From Candidatus Woesearchaeota archaeon (lineage in GTDB: Archaea; Nanobdellota; Nanobdellia; SCGC-AAA011-G17; GW2011-AR20), in the NCBI GenBank assembly GCA_018302885.1, contig JAGVZC010000024.1:1-17072 (forward strand): 17,072 nt of DNA, read 5' to 3'. The notes beneath the pieces are model-generated. The model was not told the origin of the DNA. It was given only the letters and a program-made list of their open reading frames with translations, and ran no database searches. The position numbers and the translations under genes were made by a program. The first letter of the stretch is position 1, and every line of letters starts with the position of its first letter. Below are positions 1 through 7,202 of this stretch, one piece after another.

Positions 1-836
1 GCCCCATACCTAAACATTGTTCTTTCTCTTGCCTCATTCCTTGATAATTTACCAACAAAAAATCCGATAATCATTGAACCCAATGCTGCAATTGATGCAA
101 CTGCACCAAGAGATATATATTCATTCAATATAATAAAGACAAATATAGGCAATGCAGCCTGAGATACTACAACTCTCAACCCCATTGTAATATAAATATA
201 AGTTTCCTTCAATGGAAATTCCTTGAAAATATGCTTAAATGAGAAGTGTGTTTTCTGGTAAAATTCCGAGGATAAGAATAAAGGAGCTGCACTTAATAGA
301 AGCAAAAGGCTCACAATTACAAACAAAGTTTCAAATCCAAGGAAGGTTATTATTATAGAACCCAGTATTGGCCCCAACAATATCCCAAGATATGCTGTAA
401 TAAACCAGAGGCTAACTTCCTGCCCCCTGTTTTTTCCATCGCTGAACTTGGTAAAATCAGAATGAAAACTTACCCAGTAAAAAGAGTTTGAAACCCCCCA
501 TATCAATGCAGGAAGAAAATACATGTGAGAATAAGGAAGCACAATCAATAACAAAGTATAAATCACAAACCCGAACATTGACATAAGAATCCCATGTTTT
601 ATTCCATATCTTGATACAAACTTGCCGGCAAAAGGAGATGAAAACAGCATGGCCAGAGAATATACAAGAAAGAACAGCATAACGCTTGTCAATGAATATT
701 TCAGGTCAATATACAAATACAGAGGAACAAAGATTCCCGTCATTGACAAAGCAAGATCCCTTAATCCTATTGAGACATAAATTTCTGATAACTCCCTCTT
801 GAACAAATATCTTATCAAATGCTGGTGTCTAAACAT
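1..836 (-). CDS. MFS transporter, 5' part (runs off the left edge)
   Basis: Translating the minus strand from the ATG at 836 gives about 278 residues open to the window edge. The protein begins MFRHQHLIRYLFKRELSEIY and has successive hydrophobic helices typical of the major facilitator superfamily. A motif-A-like loop after the second helix (AGKFVSRYGIKHGIL, about residues 70-84) matches the family pattern GxxxDRxGxKx(I/V)L. About eight membrane segments are visible here, so roughly the last third of a usual 12-TM transporter lies outside the window. An upstream ATG at 840 is followed by a stop within three codons, so 836 is the start. A TATA-like box centred near 862 is 26 bases upstream, implying a leaderless transcript. 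The substrate cannot be told; drug or small-metabolite efflux is common in this superfamily. It is divergent from the small membrane gene at 917. Confidence 0.85.
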   Translation of the reverse strand, partial: MFRHQHLIRYLFKRELSEIYVSIGLRDLALSMTGIFVPLYLYIDLKYSLTSVMLFFLVYSLAMLFSSPFAGKFVSRYGIKHGILMSMFGFVIYTLLLIVLPYSHMYFLPALIWGVSNSFYWVSFHSDFTKFSDGKNRGQEVSLWFITAYLGILLGPILGSIIITFLGFETLFVIVSLLLLLSAAPLFLSSEFYQKTHFSFKHIFKEFPLKETYIYITMGLRVVVSQAALPIFVFIILNEYISLGAVASIAALGSMIIGFFVGKLSRNEARERTMFRYG

Positions 837-858
837 ACATATCTTCTATAATATAGAT

Positions 859-890
859 ATTTAAATTTTTTCAAAAGATTTTTAAATATT
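859..890. promoter_or_regulatory. Divergent promoters for the MFS gene and the 917 gene
   Basis: Two TATA-like boxes sit between divergent genes. TTTAAA at 860-865 lies about 26 bases before the MFS start at 836 on the minus strand. TTTTTAAATATT at 879-890 lies about 25 bases before position 910 on the plus strand, just ahead of the start at 917, where a GGTGA (908-912) may act as a short Shine-Dalgarno site. Confidence 0.5.
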
Positions 891-916
891 TTGCCAATAT
901 AAATAATGGTGAAAAC

Positions 917-1102
917 ATGGGAGCATTAAACAGTTTGATTAAAGTTGTCATAGGATTGATATTATTAATAGTAGCAATATGGTTTGGAATATGGGCACAC
1001 TGGCTGGGTGCAGTATGGATTCTCATCAAAGGAGGAATCATATTACTTGTCATGTTCATAGGACTGATATTATTGTTATTGGGCTTTTCTGACATAAAAT
1101 GA
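917..1102 (+). CDS. Small two-TM membrane protein
   Basis: A 61-residue protein made almost entirely of two hydrophobic helices (about residues 7-35 and 38-57), with a short charged tail ending FSDIK. It is the first gene of a compact chain: its TGA overlaps the ATG of a 33-residue ORF in an ATGA, and that ORF overlaps the M50 peptidase in the same way. No enzymatic motif is visible and I do not recognise the family. The coupling to a membrane peptidase suggests a membrane partner or regulator, which is inference only. A TATA box at 879-890 and a GGTGA four bases from the ATG support expression. Confidence 0.7.
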   Translation: MGALNSLIKVVIGLILLIVAIWFGIWAHWLGAVWILIKGGIILLVMFIGLILLLLGFSDIK

Positions 1103-1200
1103 TTAAAAAAAAGCAAAAAGATGTATTTGATTTTGAAGAGTTTTTCATGGAAGAATTGCTTGATGAATCTGAAGAAGACAATGTATATGCTGCATCATGA
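1099..1200 (+). CDS. 33-residue acidic microprotein between two ATGA overlaps
   Basis: The ATG at 1099 opens 33 codons (MIKKKQKDVFDFEEFFMEEL...) that close with a TGA at 1198-1200. The start overlaps the stop of the preceding two-TM gene (ATGA, 1099-1102) and the stop overlaps the start of the M50 peptidase (ATGA, 1197-1200). The peptide has a lysine-rich head followed by an acidic stretch rich in Asp and Glu. Exact filling of a 96-base gap with a frame joined at both ends is unlikely by chance, so I call it a real, translationally coupled gene. It has no recognisable domain. It could be a soluble regulator or adaptor of the flanking membrane proteins, or simply a relay that carries ribosomes to the peptidase start. 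Confidence 0.6.
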   Translation: MIKKKQKDVFDFEEFFMEELLDESEEDNVYAAS

Positions 1201-1739
1201 TAACAAATTTTACTGAGATTTTCTATATTATTGTTCTTACCCTTGCTATTGGATACATTTTTTCCGGATACATAAAAATCCCTGGATTGTATTCAAGAGG
1301 ATTTAACTGGAAAGGAATCAAGTTTGCAATACTTGTAACTGCGCCGGCAATTATACTGCATGAGCTGGCACATAAGTTTGCAGGTCTTGCCCTTGGATAC
1401 AGCGCAATGTTTCATATATGGTGGTTCGGTCTCGGGCTTGGTATTTTTTTAAGAATAATAGGAAGCCCTTTTCTTATTCTAGCTCCTGGATATGTTTCAG
1501 TAGCTCCAAACGCACCCCTTGAATTAAGTGCAATTGCATTCGCAGGCCCTTTCATAAACATTGTATTGTTTGTTTCGGCAATACTTGTATTAAGATTGAA
1601 GAGAAAACTGAAAAGAAAAGAATTCTTATTCTGGCACCTGACTAAAATAATAAACATGTGGCTGTTCATATTCAACATGATTCCAATTCCTCCTCTGGAT
1701 GGAAGCAAGGTGTTTGCGGGATTATTTGGACTGCTCTAG
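1197..1739 (+). CDS. M50 / site-2-protease-like membrane metallopeptidase
   Basis: A 180-residue polytopic membrane protein with the zinc-binding HExxH motif as HELAH (residues 55-59) inside a hydrophobic helix. The second M50 signature is NMIPIPPLDG (about 160-169), whose Asp168 would be the third zinc ligand. A GPFINIVLF segment (117-125) matches the conserved G-P-x-x-N helix of the core. The family cleaves substrates within the membrane, classically releasing membrane-bound regulators, but small archaeal members have mostly unknown substrates. No PDZ or CBS domain is present, so this is a minimal core. Its start is coupled to the 33-residue ORF. Its TAG stop is shared in a CTAG palindrome with the stop of the convergent TFE gene. 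Confidence 0.85.
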   Translation: MITNFTEIFYIIVLTLAIGYIFSGYIKIPGLYSRGFNWKGIKFAILVTAPAIILHELAHKFAGLALGYSAMFHIWWFGLGLGIFLRIIGSPFLILAPGYVSVAPNAPLELSAIAFAGPFINIVLFVSAILVLRLKRKLKRKEFLFWHLTKIINMWLFIFNMIPIPPLDGSKVFAGLFGLL

Positions 1740-2554
1740 AACTTAATTTTTCTTCTTATTTTTCCAAGAAAGCCTTTTTTCTCTGGTTTTTTATCTGATT
1801 TTTTCTTCACTGGCTTCTTCTTCAATTCAGGCTTTTTCACTGGTTTGCTCTTTTGTTTTGGCTTGATAAATTTTTTCTTTTCAGAAATCTTTTTGTTAAT
1901 TTTCTTCTGAATCTTTTTACCGGCTGTTTTGCTTTTTGTTTTCTTTTTAATTTTCTTGAAAGCCTTTTTCTTGACTTTCTTTTTTGCCACTGGTTTTTTC
2001 TTTATTTTCTTGACTTCCTCTTCCGGCACCACCCCAATTATAACAGCCTTTCTTATTTTTTCAAGCTCTTCCTCTATCTCTGATATCTTCTTCTTCAATA
2101 TTTCCTCATTGTATTTTACTTCCTTTAAATTCAGCAAAGTATTGCATTCTGTGCACTTGAATTCAACTTCCATTGCATCCTCTAAATTAATTGAAACGCA
2201 TCCGTTTGGACAGACATACTTTGGAATTTCCTTGTGCAATAATTTATTTTTCAGTTCTTCAAGCTTCTTTTCCTTGTATTTAATCAGCAAATCCCTTGCA
2301 TGCCTGAAATTAAAAGTCCAATAATAAATATACCATCCCTTTTCCTTGTCTTTTTTTCTAATAGAATAAATAAGATTATCCTCTGTCAATTTGTATAATA
2401 ATATCCTTAACTCATTGATATTTATGTCAATCTTTTCTGACAGAACAAATTCTGATACATTTTCCTTGTCTTCAAGCAGCCTGAGTATCTTTACTCCATT
2501 TGGACCGCACTTGTCCTTTACAAGCTCCTCAAACAAATGCATTATAGATTTCAT
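1736..2554 (-). CDS. tfe: Transcription factor E alpha subunit with lysine-rich tail
   Basis: A 272-residue protein. Residues about 1-105 form an extended winged helix as in archaeal TFE and eukaryotic TFIIE-alpha, including a YIYYWTFNF strand before a basic helix. Residues 115-137 form a zinc ribbon with ligand pairs C115/C119 and C134/C137 (CPNGC and CTEC). A short coiled coil (150-170) follows. TFE binds RNA polymerase with TBP and TFB and helps open the promoter. Archaeal TFE is usually about 170-190 residues, but here residues about 182-270 are an added low-complexity tail dominated by Lys, Pro and Ser, resembling histone-H1-type tails, and may bind nucleic acid. TTTAAATA at 2576-2583 on the minus strand lies about 26 bases before the ATG. 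The core assignment is firm; the role of the tail is unknown. Confidence 0.9.
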   Translation of the reverse strand: MKSIMHLFEELVKDKCGPNGVKILRLLEDKENVSEFVLSEKIDININELRILLYKLTEDNLIYSIRKKDKEKGWYIYYWTFNFRHARDLLIKYKEKKLEELKNKLLHKEIPKYVCPNGCVSINLEDAMEVEFKCTECNTLLNLKEVKYNEEILKKKISEIEEELEKIRKAVIIGVVPEEEVKKIKKKPVAKKKVKKKAFKKIKKKTKSKTAGKKIQKKINKKISEKKKFIKPKQKSKPVKKPELKKKPVKKKSDKKPEKKGFLGKIRRKIKF

Positions 2555-2575
2555 TGATTATAAACTGTAATAATT

Positions 2576-2583
2576 TATTTAAA
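2576..2583 (-). promoter_or_regulatory. TATA box of the TFE gene
   Basis: TTTAAATA on the minus strand is centred about 26 bases before the ATG at 2554. No Shine-Dalgarno site lies between, which fits a leaderless transcript. Confidence 0.45.
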
Positions 2584-2612
2584 AAACTTACTATTGTAGA
2601 ATAATAAGAAAA

Positions 2613-2650
2613 CATTTAATAAGTAAGGTTTTTTAGTTATTATGAGGTGA
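2613..2650 (+). promoter_or_regulatory. TATA-like box and Shine-Dalgarno site for the 2657 gene
   Basis: CATTTAATAA at 2613-2622 is a TATA-like element about 25 bases before a likely start near 2642. GAGGTGA at 2644-2650 is a strong Shine-Dalgarno sequence six bases before the ATG at 2657. This gene therefore differs from the mostly leaderless genes around it. Confidence 0.5.
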
Positions 2651-2656
2651 TTATAT

Positions 2657-3151
2657 ATGTTTAAGAAAAAAGATCTTAATGTTCCAAGACCCATTCATCA
2701 TGACATCAAAGAGCAATCATTTCCGGATTTATCAGGAATGGATTTAAATCTCCCAAGCTATAATCAGGTTGTTGCTGAAATTCCTAAAAAAGAATATTAC
2801 AAGAAGAATGAAATGCATGATTATCCGAAAGGGTATCATAAGCAAGAAATTTTTGAAAGATATCCAAAAGGATACCATAAAAAGGAGATTTTTGAAAGTC
2901 CGCTTATGGCAAAATCAAGCACAAGAAATGTTGTAAGGGATAATACGTTGTTTGTAAAAATAGACAAGTACAAGGAATCAATGAGGACCCTTAACCTGAT
3001 TAAAGAGAGTTTGATGAACACAGAGCATATTCTAAACAAATTGCATCAGATTAAAGCTGAAGAGGATGACGAGATACAGAAATGGCATGAACAGATAAAG
3101 AGAATAAAACAAAAAATAGTTTATATGGACAAGAACTTGTTTGAACAATGA
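2657..3151 (+). CDS. Unrecognised repeat-bearing coiled-coil protein
   Basis: A 164-residue protein with no signal peptide or membrane segment. Residues 1-55 look disordered and are rich in Lys, Pro and His. Residues 56-68 and 69-81 are a tandem 13-residue repeat, YPKGYHKQEIFER then YPKGYHKKEIFES. Residues about 101-160 are strongly helical, charged and probably coiled coil. It is coupled by an ATGA overlap (3148-3151) to a second coiled-coil gene, so the two products probably work together, perhaps as a hetero-oligomer. I do not recognise the family. The short tyrosine/lysine/histidine repeats suggest a linear binding motif presented twice. Chosen start: the ATG six bases after GAGGTGA. Confidence 0.75.
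   Translation: MFKKKDLNVPRPIHHDIKEQSFPDLSGMDLNLPSYNQVVAEIPKKEYYKKNEMHDYPKGYHKQEIFERYPKGYHKKEIFESPLMAKSSTRNVVRDNTLFVKIDKYKESMRTLNLIKESLMNTEHILNKLHQIKAEEDDEIQKWHEQIKRIKQKIVYMDKNLFEQ
2822..2899 (+). repeat. Two tandem 39-bp coding repeats
   Basis: Units at 2822-2860 and 2861-2899 encode near-identical 13-residue peptides. Five codons differ silently and two change the residue (Gln to Lys, Arg to Ser), so the peptide is kept while the DNA has drifted. Confidence 0.8.
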
Positions 3152-3510
3152 ATCAATCAGAAGTGCTTTACAGTTTTGTAACTGAACCTAGTTCTAAAAG
3201 AAGGGATTTGCTCAACCTTGCAATTGAAAACATAGAGTTAATCCGAAGGACAGACATATTAAAGGAATTAAGGGAAAGAAAAATCATGATTATGGAATCA
3301 TTGAAGGAAGAAATAGGAATTACTAATAAAGCAATAAAACATTTTGAAACATTAATGCCATTAAAAATCAAGGAAGAGCACGAGAAAATTCAGGAAAAAG
3401 TTGAAAGAAGCAAAGTAAAGATTGAAAATTACCATAAAATTGAGAAGATGGATGAGTTAGGCATGGAGCTTGAAGATATAAGAAATAAATTAAATAATTT
3501 AAATTTCTAA
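3148..3510 (+). CDS. Unrecognised coiled-coil protein, partner of the 2657 gene
   Basis: A 120-residue, mostly alpha-helical, highly charged protein. Residues about 35-118 carry heptad-like Leu/Ile spacing amid Lys and Glu, consistent with a long coiled coil. There is no membrane segment, signal peptide or catalytic motif. The ATG overlaps the stop of the 2657 gene (ATGA), so the pair is co-transcribed and translationally coupled. The stop TAA (3508-3510) interlocks with the stop of the convergent purH. I do not recognise a family. A structural or scaffolding role with its upstream partner is the likeliest reading, as inference. Confidence 0.7.
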   Translation: MNQSEVLYSFVTEPSSKRRDLLNLAIENIELIRRTDILKELRERKIMIMESLKEEIGITNKAIKHFETLMPLKIKEEHEKIQEKVERSKVKIENYHKIEKMDELGMELEDIRNKLNNLNF

Positions 3511-4715
3511 AAATGTCCAAAACATCTTTCTAATGTTGCTGGCATTGCAATGCCATATTCATTAGCAGCATCTATAACTTCAGCGTCCCTTAATGAACCA
3601 TATGGCTGCACTACTGCTGTCACTCCAACTCTTGCAAGCAAATCAATAGAATCCCTAAAAGGAAAGAATGCATCTGAAGAACATACAGCCCCTTCAAAAG
3701 GATTGTCTTTTAAATTTTTATAATTTGAAATTCCCATCAAGGGATCATATGAGACTCCTTCCCTGTCCATTGCTTTCTGCATTCCTTTTACAATTGCCTG
3801 CTCCACAGCCCCAACTCTTTCAACCTGTCCAGAACCCATAGAAACAAGAACACCATTCCTTACCATAACCACTCCATTGCTTCTTGCACCTTCTATATTC
3901 AAGTACCATGCCCTAATCAAATCATCTGCTTCATCAGGGGTTGGATCTTCTGCAATTATGTGCTTTGTTCCGTCTTTATCAACAACCATTGGATCATTAA
4001 TCAAATCTTTTGGTCCTTTAATACTTGTCAGATAAATATCCTGAACACCAACCCTTCCTCCAGGCATTTCTTTTATTGAAAGCAAACCATAAGCATCGTC
4101 CCCTTGAAATTTAGGCAAACGATTCAGATTTGAAAAACTTCCGATACGAATATTTTTAGATTGTTGTTCAATATATCCTAAAACACCTTTCTCAAATTCA
4201 GGTGCTGCTAATACATCAACAAAAAACGAATTTAATTCATACATTGCTTCTGCTGTTTCAATATCTAAAGAGACATTCATAGCCAATGTTCCACCAAAAT
4301 TACTTCTTAAATCACAATCTCTTGCTAATCTAAACAAATCCGTCAATGATTGGTTTGGGTTTATTTGTGTTGCAAATCCTGAAACAATATTGTGCTTCAT
4401 GATTACTACAGTTGGATCTGGAAAGAATTTCAAGTTGCTCATCGCCCTTGAGATGTCCATTGTATTTGTCAGAGAAAGCCCACCTTTTCCTCTTCCATCT
4501 GATCTTACTGAAACAATATTTGTAAGTTCTGCAATGGTTCTTGCATTTTTTTCAGCTATTTGTTCAAAAGAATAAACTGCTGCATGCTGGTTTGGATTCT
4601 CTCCGTACTTTAAATCCCATTCCTTTTTTAATCTGATTGTAAGTTTATCTGGAAATTCACCTTCATTTCTTGTTCTGTAACTTTTTTTAAAATCAGTGAT
4701 ATCTGTTCCTCTCAT
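3507..4715 (-). CDS. purH: AICAR transformylase (C-terminal domain of PurH as a free-standing enzyme)
   Basis: The enzyme transfers a formyl group from 10-formyl-tetrahydrofolate to AICAR, giving FAICAR, the penultimate step to IMP. From the ATG at 4715 the protein has 402 residues. It shows LKYGENPNQ (about 35-43), the Lys-His pair of the catalytic site as KH at 107-108, SSDAFFPFRDSID (346-358) and GSLRDAEVI (373-381), all hallmarks of the PurH transformylase domain. The IMP cyclohydrolase half of bacterial PurH is absent; that step is supplied by purO directly upstream. The ORF is open to 4781, but the longer N-terminus lies inside purO. The start at 4715 follows the purO stop by one base (TAAAATG) with GGGG nine bases upstream; 4730 (MGTAK) is the main alternative. 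It is the last gene of the operon. Confidence 0.9.
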   Translation of the reverse strand: MRGTDITDFKKSYRTRNEGEFPDKLTIRLKKEWDLKYGENPNQHAAVYSFEQIAEKNARTIAELTNIVSVRSDGRGKGGLSLTNTMDISRAMSNLKFFPDPTVVIMKHNIVSGFATQINPNQSLTDLFRLARDCDLRSNFGGTLAMNVSLDIETAEAMYELNSFFVDVLAAPEFEKGVLGYIEQQSKNIRIGSFSNLNRLPKFQGDDAYGLLSIKEMPGGRVGVQDIYLTSIKGPKDLINDPMVVDKDGTKHIIAEDPTPDEADDLIRAWYLNIEGARSNGVVMVRNGVLVSMGSGQVERVGAVEQAIVKGMQKAMDREGVSYDPLMGISNYKNLKDNPFEGAVCSSDAFFPFRDSIDLLARVGVTAVVQPYGSLRDAEVIDAANEYGIAMPATLERCFGHF

Positions 4716-4716
4716 T

Positions 4717-5490
4717 TTAGCTGTCCCCATGCAAATTGATAATATACGGTTTACTTCTCCCAATAGCAAATTGCGTTGCAACTGCGATGAAAGTATTTTG
4801 ATTAATCGCTTCTTTTATTTCATGTGCAATATTTTCCTGGGTTCTTCCTTCCAAGCTTAAATCCAATGGTTCTCCAGTAAAAGAATGTAGCGGTTCCTTG
4901 CCAGTATCAGCACCATCGTATGTCATAATCAATTTTGCCTTACCATTTTCCATAGCTTCAAAATCTAAATCACCATATATCTTTTCTTTTTCACCTTCTT
5001 TACTACGACGAACAATAGTCCACCCACCATGTCTACCAATAACGCAACCAGTTATTCTTGGTGTATAATTTGGTTCATCTGGCTCAAATGAAGTTATGTT
5101 AATGAATCCTGATTTTGAATCATATCTAAAGAAATCCTCTGAAAAAATATTTTCCAAAACATTTTTTGGATAATTAAAACTTTTAAATTTTACCAGATGA
5201 TTGTAAAGCAATTCTGTCTGAGCTCCGTTGCTAACTGCAATTCTCCCATCATCAGTCATCATTATAGCTGGATATAATAATAAAACAGGTGAACCTTTAT
5301 TTAGTATCTCCATATCTATAGGTGCAGTATAAGTGACACTATTCTTTTCATCAAATTTTAATGTACGTGCTTTGCTGGAGTCACTCCTTCCAGTCAATAT
5401 ATAAGTAACAAAGGGGGTATTTTCTTTGGTTTTTCCCACGATTATCCCTCTTCCAAGATATTCTTTTTTTAATGCTTCCAAATTACTCAT
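4717..5490 (-). CDS. purO: IMP cyclohydrolase, archaeal PurO type
   Basis: The enzyme closes the ring of FAICAR to give IMP. From the ATG at 5490 the protein has 257 residues. The N-terminal pattern YLGRGIIVGKTKENTPFVTY, followed by GRSDSSKARTLKF and by DDGRIAVSNGAQTELLYN, matches PurO, a family found mainly in archaea and unrelated in sequence to the cyclohydrolase half of bacterial PurH. It is somewhat longer than the roughly 200-residue PurO of methanogens, mostly in the C-terminal part. The frame is open to 5514, but the ATG at 5490 is preferred: it follows the purB stop by one base and has GGGGGT seven bases upstream. It is the middle gene of purB-purO-purH. Confidence 0.85.
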   Translation of the reverse strand: MSNLEALKKEYLGRGIIVGKTKENTPFVTYILTGRSDSSKARTLKFDEKNSVTYTAPIDMEILNKGSPVLLLYPAIMMTDDGRIAVSNGAQTELLYNHLVKFKSFNYPKNVLENIFSEDFFRYDSKSGFINITSFEPDEPNYTPRITGCVIGRHGGWTIVRRSKEGEKEKIYGDLDFEAMENGKAKLIMTYDGADTGKEPLHSFTGEPLDLSLEGRTQENIAHEIKEAINQNTFIAVATQFAIGRSKPYIINLHGDS

Positions 5491-5491
5491 T

Positions 5492-7066
5492 TTATTTACC
5501 CCCATATAATTCATTTAATGTGTCTAATGTTCTGTTACATCTAGCTATGCAGTCTCTGCCCATTTTGATTGCTTCACTTACTGTGATTGGATCAAGCAAA
5601 TTCATTATATAATCTTTATTCTCTTCCATGATATGATGCTTATCGCACAATAGGGATAATTTTGTTCTATAAATTTCCCAATTAAGATCACTAATACAAT
5701 TAAATCCACTTAATTCCTGCATTTCCCTGTAAGCATCACCTTCAATTCCCATTTGCTTCAATGCACTCATTATTGGTGCTGTTGAAACTTCAGGATGTTG
5801 CTTAATTTGTCTTTTTATTTCATTTTCATTCGGAACGTATTTTTTCATTTCAGACATTATTCTTGAAATTCCCAAAAAAAATTTTCCATAATCATCACCA
5901 ATGTCCCTTGACAATATTGAACGGCTCATGTCTCCTTCATGATGATATCTTCTCATTGTTTCAAAGGAATATCTTAATTGTGCAATTCCCTTTCCAAATA
6001 TGGCTATTCCACCTTCAACCAACCAAGGATTTTTCTTCTGAGGCATTACTGAAGAACCTTTTTCTGCCTTTTTTGTTATCTTATTATATAATTGACCACT
6101 TACTGCATCCCAGAAATCCCTTCCCTGTTTTTCTATTGTCAATTCTATTTCAGAAAGTATATTTGCAAATGCCTGATATCTCAAGAAAGTATCTGACTGG
6201 TCAGACATGTCAAGCGATTCTATCCCAAATGATTCAATCAAAGCATCAAGAGATTTTCTCCAATCAATATCAGGATATGCTGCAACATTATCATTAAGGT
6301 TCCCAACAGCACCCCTCATTGATGCAGTAAACCTGAACTGATGCATTTCTCCTTTTTCATCGTATATTATAAACTTTTTAAGGGACTCATCCAATGCATG
6401 TGCAATATTAAGATATTTCTTCCCAAGTGTTGTGTATTCTGCAGGTTGCCCGTGCGTCAATGCAATCATTGGCATTTCAATATACCTTTCCCCAAAATCA
6501 AGCAACATTCTCTGAAAGCCTGTAACTTTTGGAATAACATAATCTTCCATTATTTTTTTATTTTCCAATGCAAAACAAGGACCATTGACATTTTCTGATG
6601 TAAGCAAGAAATGAACTGCTTCAGCATCATTCTGCAGTCCATAAGCAGGTTCAATTAATAATTTTATTTTTAGCCAATCCATTGTTGCAGCCAAATCATG
6701 ATTTGTTTTTGATTCTATCAAATCAATCTGCAATTGATTATCATAATTAAAAGAATCCGGAATTGCCCTTAGCAATTGTTTTTGTTCTTCTGTTAGATTT
6801 ACATTTATGATTTTTCTCCTATTGCCTTCATAATTCTGCATTATGTCTGCAAGAGCAATAACATATTCCACCCCTATCCTCAACCTGTCTTTAGATAATT
6901 CAATAAGGCCAGAAATCTCATTTATTGGATCCAATGTTTTGCCGTATTTTGCATCAAGATGCCTTCTTCTAAGTCTTTCTTCATCTTTTGAATCTGCTTT
7001 TGTATTCTGAATTTCCCCTAATGTCAAATCCATGCCTTGCAATAAAGAATCCAATGTCAAAACCAT
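5492..7066 (-). CDS. purB: Adenylosuccinate lyase
   Basis: A 524-residue member of the fumarase/aspartase superfamily. It releases fumarate both from SAICAR (making AICAR) and from adenylosuccinate (making AMP). Visible motifs are TNHD (121-124, with the active-site His region), TSENVN (156-161), THGQPAEYTTLGK (204-216, His205) and the family signature GSSVMPQKKNP (337-347) that forms the mobile active-site loop. The length and the THGQPA style resemble the E. coli type rather than the shorter Bacillus type. It leads the operon. TTTATAA on the minus strand at 7102-7108 lies about 38 bases before the ATG, leaving a leader of about 12 bases. No clear Shine-Dalgarno site is seen. Confidence 0.93.
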   Translation of the reverse strand: MVLTLDSLLQGMDLTLGEIQNTKADSKDEERLRRRHLDAKYGKTLDPINEISGLIELSKDRLRIGVEYVIALADIMQNYEGNRRKIINVNLTEEQKQLLRAIPDSFNYDNQLQIDLIESKTNHDLAATMDWLKIKLLIEPAYGLQNDAEAVHFLLTSENVNGPCFALENKKIMEDYVIPKVTGFQRMLLDFGERYIEMPMIALTHGQPAEYTTLGKKYLNIAHALDESLKKFIIYDEKGEMHQFRFTASMRGAVGNLNDNVAAYPDIDWRKSLDALIESFGIESLDMSDQSDTFLRYQAFANILSEIELTIEKQGRDFWDAVSGQLYNKITKKAEKGSSVMPQKKNPWLVEGGIAIFGKGIAQLRYSFETMRRYHHEGDMSRSILSRDIGDDYGKFFLGISRIMSEMKKYVPNENEIKRQIKQHPEVSTAPIMSALKQMGIEGDAYREMQELSGFNCISDLNWEIYRTKLSLLCDKHHIMEENKDYIMNLLDPITVSEAIKMGRDCIARCNRTLDTLNELYGGK

Positions 7067-7101
7067 AAACTTCTGAAAAGAAATTAATTAATAAACATAA
7101 T

Positions 7102-7108
7102 TATAAAG
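7102..7108 (-). promoter_or_regulatory. TATA box of the purine operon
   Basis: TTTATAA on the minus strand upstream of purB is the only good TATA candidate between the operon and the divergent gene at 7203. It predicts a start near 7078. Confidence 0.4.
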
Positions 7109-7173
7109 AAAAATAATCATTCCAAAATAGCCTTTAAAATTTTTAGATTATTACCGATTAATTTTTAATTAGA

Positions 7174-7183
7174 TTTATATAAA
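7174..7183 (+). promoter_or_regulatory. TATA box of the 7203 gene
   Basis: TTTATATAAA is centred 25 bases before the ATG at 7203, predicting a leaderless transcript. No Shine-Dalgarno site is present. Confidence 0.55.
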
Positions 7184-7202
7184 TTTCTTTGTTATTTATT
7201 TC

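Noticed and set aside
1853..2324. Open frames on the plus strand opposite the TFE tail, rich in Phe and Ser
   Set aside because: They are the reverse reading of lysine codons in the TFE tail; they lack promoter and ribosome signals, while the TFE frame has clear domains.
2642..2650. Minimal frame ATG-AGG-TGA overlapping a Shine-Dalgarno site
   Set aside because: It arises simply because GAGGTGA contains a TGA; there is no reason to think it is translated.
5863..6598. Plus-strand frames of 144 and 85 codons
   Set aside because: Antisense shadows of purB, whose motifs and length are fully consistent on the minus strand.
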